Assembly: GCA_030632525.1 (NCBI GenBank)
Contig: DAOVUP010000032.1
Span: 1 to 9,053 of the forward strand
Direction of reading: 5' to 3'
Origin: Desulfobacteraceae bacterium
Lineage (GTDB): Bacteria > Desulfobacterota > DSM-4660 > Desulfatiglandales > Desulfatiglandaceae
DNA: 9,053 nt
A program made the position numbers and the translations under genes. Positions 7,147 to 9,053 of the stretch are shown piece by piece. The notes under the pieces are model-generated. The model was not told where the DNA came from. It saw only the letters and a list, made by a program, of their open reading frames with translations, and did not search any database. Every line of letters starts with the position of its first letter. The first letter of the stretch is position 1.

Positions 7147-8442
7147 ATGAAAAACAAAGATTTGCATAACCTCCCATATATGCTTTACGCCGACAGCTAT
7201 GGCCGGGTCTATGATCACTCCCATCTCAGGATGTTAGGCTTTTCGGGATCTGAACCTGTAATTATTGAAGAGGAAGACCTGATTCCGATGAAGGAATTCA
7301 GTAAGCTTTTCTACATTCCCGATTCCCCTCCGATAGGTCTTGATCCTGATACGGGGAAAGTGAGGGTTGTCACAGAAATAGAGGTTGATGGCGCCATATC
7401 TGCCTGTTTTGCCGTGGCCGCCTTTCTTGAACCGGGATTCGTGCGGGGTCACCTCCCGGCAGCGGATTATACCGGGAAATCCTTTATTCTCCCCTCCTGG
7501 GCCTATGGGGCGGTGGGGTTCAGGGATGAGAGGTACTGGGCTTCAGGATTCCGTATTGAATACAACCATCGGTGGGATCCCGAATATTACGACGACAGAG
7601 AGCTGATCCCTGCTATTTTGGAATTTGAGAAAGAACAGCCGAAAGGCCCTCTTGTTGAACACCTGATCAATTGTGCAACAGAAAACCATTGTTTTGCAGC
7701 AAAAAATCTCTTTCTCAAAAGATGGGAAGCCCCTTTGCCGGTTAGTCAAAGATGCAACGCTGCCTGCCTTGGGTGTCTCTCTCTTCAACCTGATCCTTCT
7801 TTTGAGGCCTCCCACGAAAGGATTTCCTTCACCCCTTCAAAGGAAGAGATTGTTCTATTGGCGGTCGAACACTTAAAAGGCGCGCCGGAGCCGATTTTGA
7901 GTTTCGGTCAGGGTTGTGAGGGAGAGCCACTCACAGAGTACAGGCTGATTTCTGATAGCATAAAAGAGATCAGGAGACAGACAGACCGGGGGATTATAAA
8001 TCTCAATACTAATGGAAGCTGGCCCGAACGAGTGCGCGAGGTCGCACAGAGCGGTCTGGATTCTATCCGGATCAGCATCAATAGTGCGCGGCCAGAGCTT
8101 TACCATGCCTATTACCGCCCCAGGAAATACGATTTTAATGATGTGGTGGAATCCATCGCCCTGGCTGAGCGGTTGGGGGTATATACCATGATAAATTACC
8201 TGGTATTTCCCGGGATCACGGACCAGAAGGAAGAGCTCGACGCACTGTGTGATCTTATTAAAAACACAGGTGTTAACTTCTTACACCTTAAGAACCTCTG
8301 CATCGACCCGGCCCTATATTTAGAAAAGATGCCTGGGCCTAATGGGACGGGTATGGGGATGAGGCGGATGGTCGAGCTTTTGAGAAAGGAATTCACAGAC
8401 TTGGAGCTTGGCTATTTCAACCAGCCGCGAAGGAGGGGGTAG
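7147..8442 (+). CDS. Uncharacterised radical SAM protein with long N-terminal extension
   Basis: This 431-residue protein carries a radical SAM core from about residue 195. The cluster motif is C203-x3-C207-x2-C210 (RCNAACLGC). It is followed by SFGQGCEGEPL (252-262), a GGE-like SAM-contact segment with an extra C257, and then LNTNGSWPE and SIRISINSARPELYHAYYRP. The first 190 residues match no domain I recognise and contain C87, C176 and C182. Other cysteines are C368 and C385. No classical SPASM C-terminal cluster is evident. I recall similar unnamed proteins in Desulfobacterota; the reaction is unknown. ATG 7147 has AAAGGG ten bases upstream. The gene stands alone between a divergent kinase and the origin-like region, so context gives no pathway. 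The radical SAM assignment is certain. Confidence 0.9.
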   Translation: MKNKDLHNLPYMLYADSYGRVYDHSHLRMLGFSGSEPVIIEEEDLIPMKEFSKLFYIPDSPPIGLDPDTGKVRVVTEIEVDGAISACFAVAAFLEPGFVRGHLPAADYTGKSFILPSWAYGAVGFRDERYWASGFRIEYNHRWDPEYYDDRELIPAILEFEKEQPKGPLVEHLINCATENHCFAAKNLFLKRWEAPLPVSQRCNAACLGCLSLQPDPSFEASHERISFTPSKEEIVLLAVEHLKGAPEPILSFGQGCEGEPLTEYRLISDSIKEIRRQTDRGIINLNTNGSWPERVREVAQSGLDSIRISINSARPELYHAYYRPRKYDFNDVVESIALAERLGVYTMINYLVFPGITDQKEELDALCDLIKNTGVNFLHLKNLCIDPALYLEKMPGPNGTGMGMRRMVELLRKEFTDLELGYFNQPRRRG

Positions 8443-8493
8443 TTTTAACAATCAATACCGAAAAATCAAACCAATAAAATTGAAAATAGCCAA

Positions 8494-8616
8494 AAAAGGG
8501 AGGAAAAGGTAGTTTTTGAGAGTTTGTAATTGTGGAATAATTTATCCACAAAAAGCTGTATCAGCTTAACTATATGAATTAACAGCTTGTTTTTTGTGCC
8601 TAAAATCCTCCCTTTT
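8494..8616. other. Candidate oriC: nested inverted repeats with DnaA boxes
   Basis: A perfect DnaA box, TTATCCACA, lies at 8542-8550. An inverted one-mismatch box, TGTGCCTAA, lies at 8595-8603. Between and through them, CACAAAAAGCTGT (8547-8559) pairs with ACAGC (8582-8586) plus TTTTTGTG (8591-8598). That makes a 13-bp stem with a 4-base bulge. An outer perfect 11-bp inverted repeat, AAAAGGGAGGA (8494-8504) and TCCTCCCTTTT (8606-8616), encloses the whole. TGTGGAATAA at 8531-8540 is a box-like sequence with one inserted base. The location, AT-rich and a few hundred bases upstream of dnaA, fits an origin. Few strong boxes are present, so the call is tentative. The inner stem followed by T residues could instead be a weak terminator for the radical SAM gene. 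Confidence 0.55.
8553..8567. repeat. Small hairpin with alternative pairing partner
   Basis: AAGCTG-TAT-CAGCTT is a perfect 6-bp hairpin with a 3-base loop. The same left arm can instead pair with ACAGCTT at 8582-8588. The two pairings are mutually exclusive, since both use AAGCTG. Confidence 0.6.
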
Positions 8617-8720
8617 ATCGCCCCCTTACAACCGTCACCACCATTTTACCTGTAAACGAAGCTGGTTAGCCTTTGTTGAAAAATAAATCCCATGTAAGTG
8701 TTCATTCCCCTCAACGGCCT

Positions 8721-8750
8721 TTGACAGGCCTTTCAGCTTTCGTGTAAAAA
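8721..8750 (+). promoter_or_regulatory. dnaA: Candidate dnaA promoter
   Basis: A perfect -35 TTGACA (8721-8726) is followed after 18 bases by TAAAAA (8745-8750, four of six matches, preceded directly by TG). Transcription would start near 8757 and give a dnaA leader of about 200 bases that includes the entire second 142-bp repeat. It is the best promoter pattern in the region. Confidence 0.45.
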
Positions 8751-8780
8751 CTTCACGTACTGTTTTCACTCTCACACCCT

Positions 8781-8922
8781 GAGACTTTTGAAAAGTGCTC
8801 AATTTCGTTCAAGATCAAGGCGCGTGAGGATTTTAACCACAGGAATATATGAAATATTTCGAGGATTAAAATCTGAACGCAACGAAGAGATTGTGCGAAA
8901 GGGGGTGTTTTTCAAAGGTCTC
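8781..8922. repeat. 142-bp MITE-like element, copy 2 (in dnaA leader)
   Basis: It starts GAGACTTTTGAAAAG and ends CTTTTTGAAAAAC-type sequence in inverse form (GTTTTTCAAAGGTCTC), so imperfect terminal inverted repeats of about 15 bases are visible. It has exactly the same length as copy 1 and lies in the opposite orientation. Common blocks with the reverse complement of copy 1 are GTTCAAGATCAAGG, ATTTTAACCACAGGAATAT and AATATTTCGAGGATTA, plus GAGATTG near the end. The immediate flanks (CCT and ACC) show no clean duplication. Its right end is 35 bases from the dnaA start codon. Confidence 0.85.
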
Positions 8923-8957
8923 ACCTTTTATCCTTTTCCTACCGTCAGGAGTACATA

Positions 8958-9053
8958 ATGAGCGCCCTCTGGGATGAAATCAAGAATAAGATAAAACCTG
9001 CCCTTCCAAAAAACAGCTATTCCCTCTGGATAGACCCAATCTCATGCTTAGAG
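8958..9053 (+). CDS. dnaA: Chromosomal replication initiator DnaA (N-terminus only)
   Basis: An ATG at 8958 with AGGAG six bases upstream opens a frame that is still open at the right edge, 32 codons later. The residues MSALWDEIKNKIKPALP followed by NSYSLWIDPISCLE match the start of DnaA domain I. That domain has an opening LW..I...I segment, then a conserved aromatic/W pair (SYSLWI) before a proline. Domain I mediates DnaA self-association and helicase loading. The ATPase and DNA-binding domains lie outside the window, so identification rests on this short stretch plus an upstream DnaA box. Confidence 0.85.
   Translation, partial: MSALWDEIKNKIKPALPKNSYSLWIDPISCLE

Larger units (their letters stand above)
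8443..8957. other. Non-coding region upstream of dnaA (candidate oriC and dnaA leader)
   Basis: No open frame here is supportable over the 515 bases. From left to right it holds an AT-rich block, nested inverted repeats with DnaA-box-like sites (8494-8616), and a C-rich stretch with a duplicated GGCCTTT (8716-8722 and 8727-8733). It then holds a candidate dnaA promoter (8721-8750), the second 142-bp repeat (8781-8922) and the dnaA ribosome binding site AGGAG (8947-8951). Confidence 0.7.

Noticed and set aside
1..9053. tRNA, rRNA, CRISPR array or transposase gene
   Set aside because: I found no cloverleaf or rRNA-like sequence, no regularly spaced repeats and no transposase motif on either strand.

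Overview
The window looks like a stretch of chromosome next to the replication origin of a Gram-negative anaerobe-type bacterium, most likely a member of the Desulfobacterota (former Deltaproteobacteria). This rests on the gene order rnc - Elp3-like radical SAM - era, an NtrC-type two-component pair, a large uncharacterised radical SAM protein of a kind I associate with that phylum, and a DnaA amino terminus at the right edge. The assignment is inference from gene content. No 16S rRNA or other marker is present.

Layout, left to right. (1) Positions 1-460, minus strand: the 5' part of a YkgJ-type cysteine-cluster protein gene that runs off the left edge. (2) 461-819: intergenic, with candidate back-to-back promoters. 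(3) 820-3601, plus strand: rnc, an Elp3-like radical SAM gene and era, probably one operon. The last two overlap by ATGA. The rnc/radical SAM gap (1525-1700) is filled with short tandem-repeat debris. (4) 3601-3742: a 142-bp repeat with perfect 18-bp terminal inverted repeats, starting on the last base of the era stop codon, followed by a strong bidirectional terminator (3753-3789). (5) 4042-6915, minus strand: a membrane sensor kinase followed by a sigma-54-dependent response regulator. (6) 7147-8442, plus strand, divergent from the kinase: an uncharacterised radical SAM protein with about 190 extra N-terminal residues. (7) 8443-8957: a non-coding region with a perfect DnaA box inside nested inverted repeats (candidate oriC), a perfect TTGACA promoter element and a second, inverted 142-bp copy of the repeat. 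(8) 8958 to the right edge: the first 32 codons of dnaA.

The plus-strand housekeeping block covers double-stranded RNA processing (RNase III), a probable RNA- or tRNA-directed radical SAM enzyme, and small-subunit assembly (Era). The kinase and regulator form a self-contained signalling pair whose target promoter I could not find here. The most interesting structure is non-coding. A pair of equal-length, oppositely oriented, MITE-like elements sits at two delicate places, the end of era and the dnaA leader. The origin-like region between the second radical SAM gene and dnaA contains interlocking inverted repeats that incorporate DnaA-box-like sequences.
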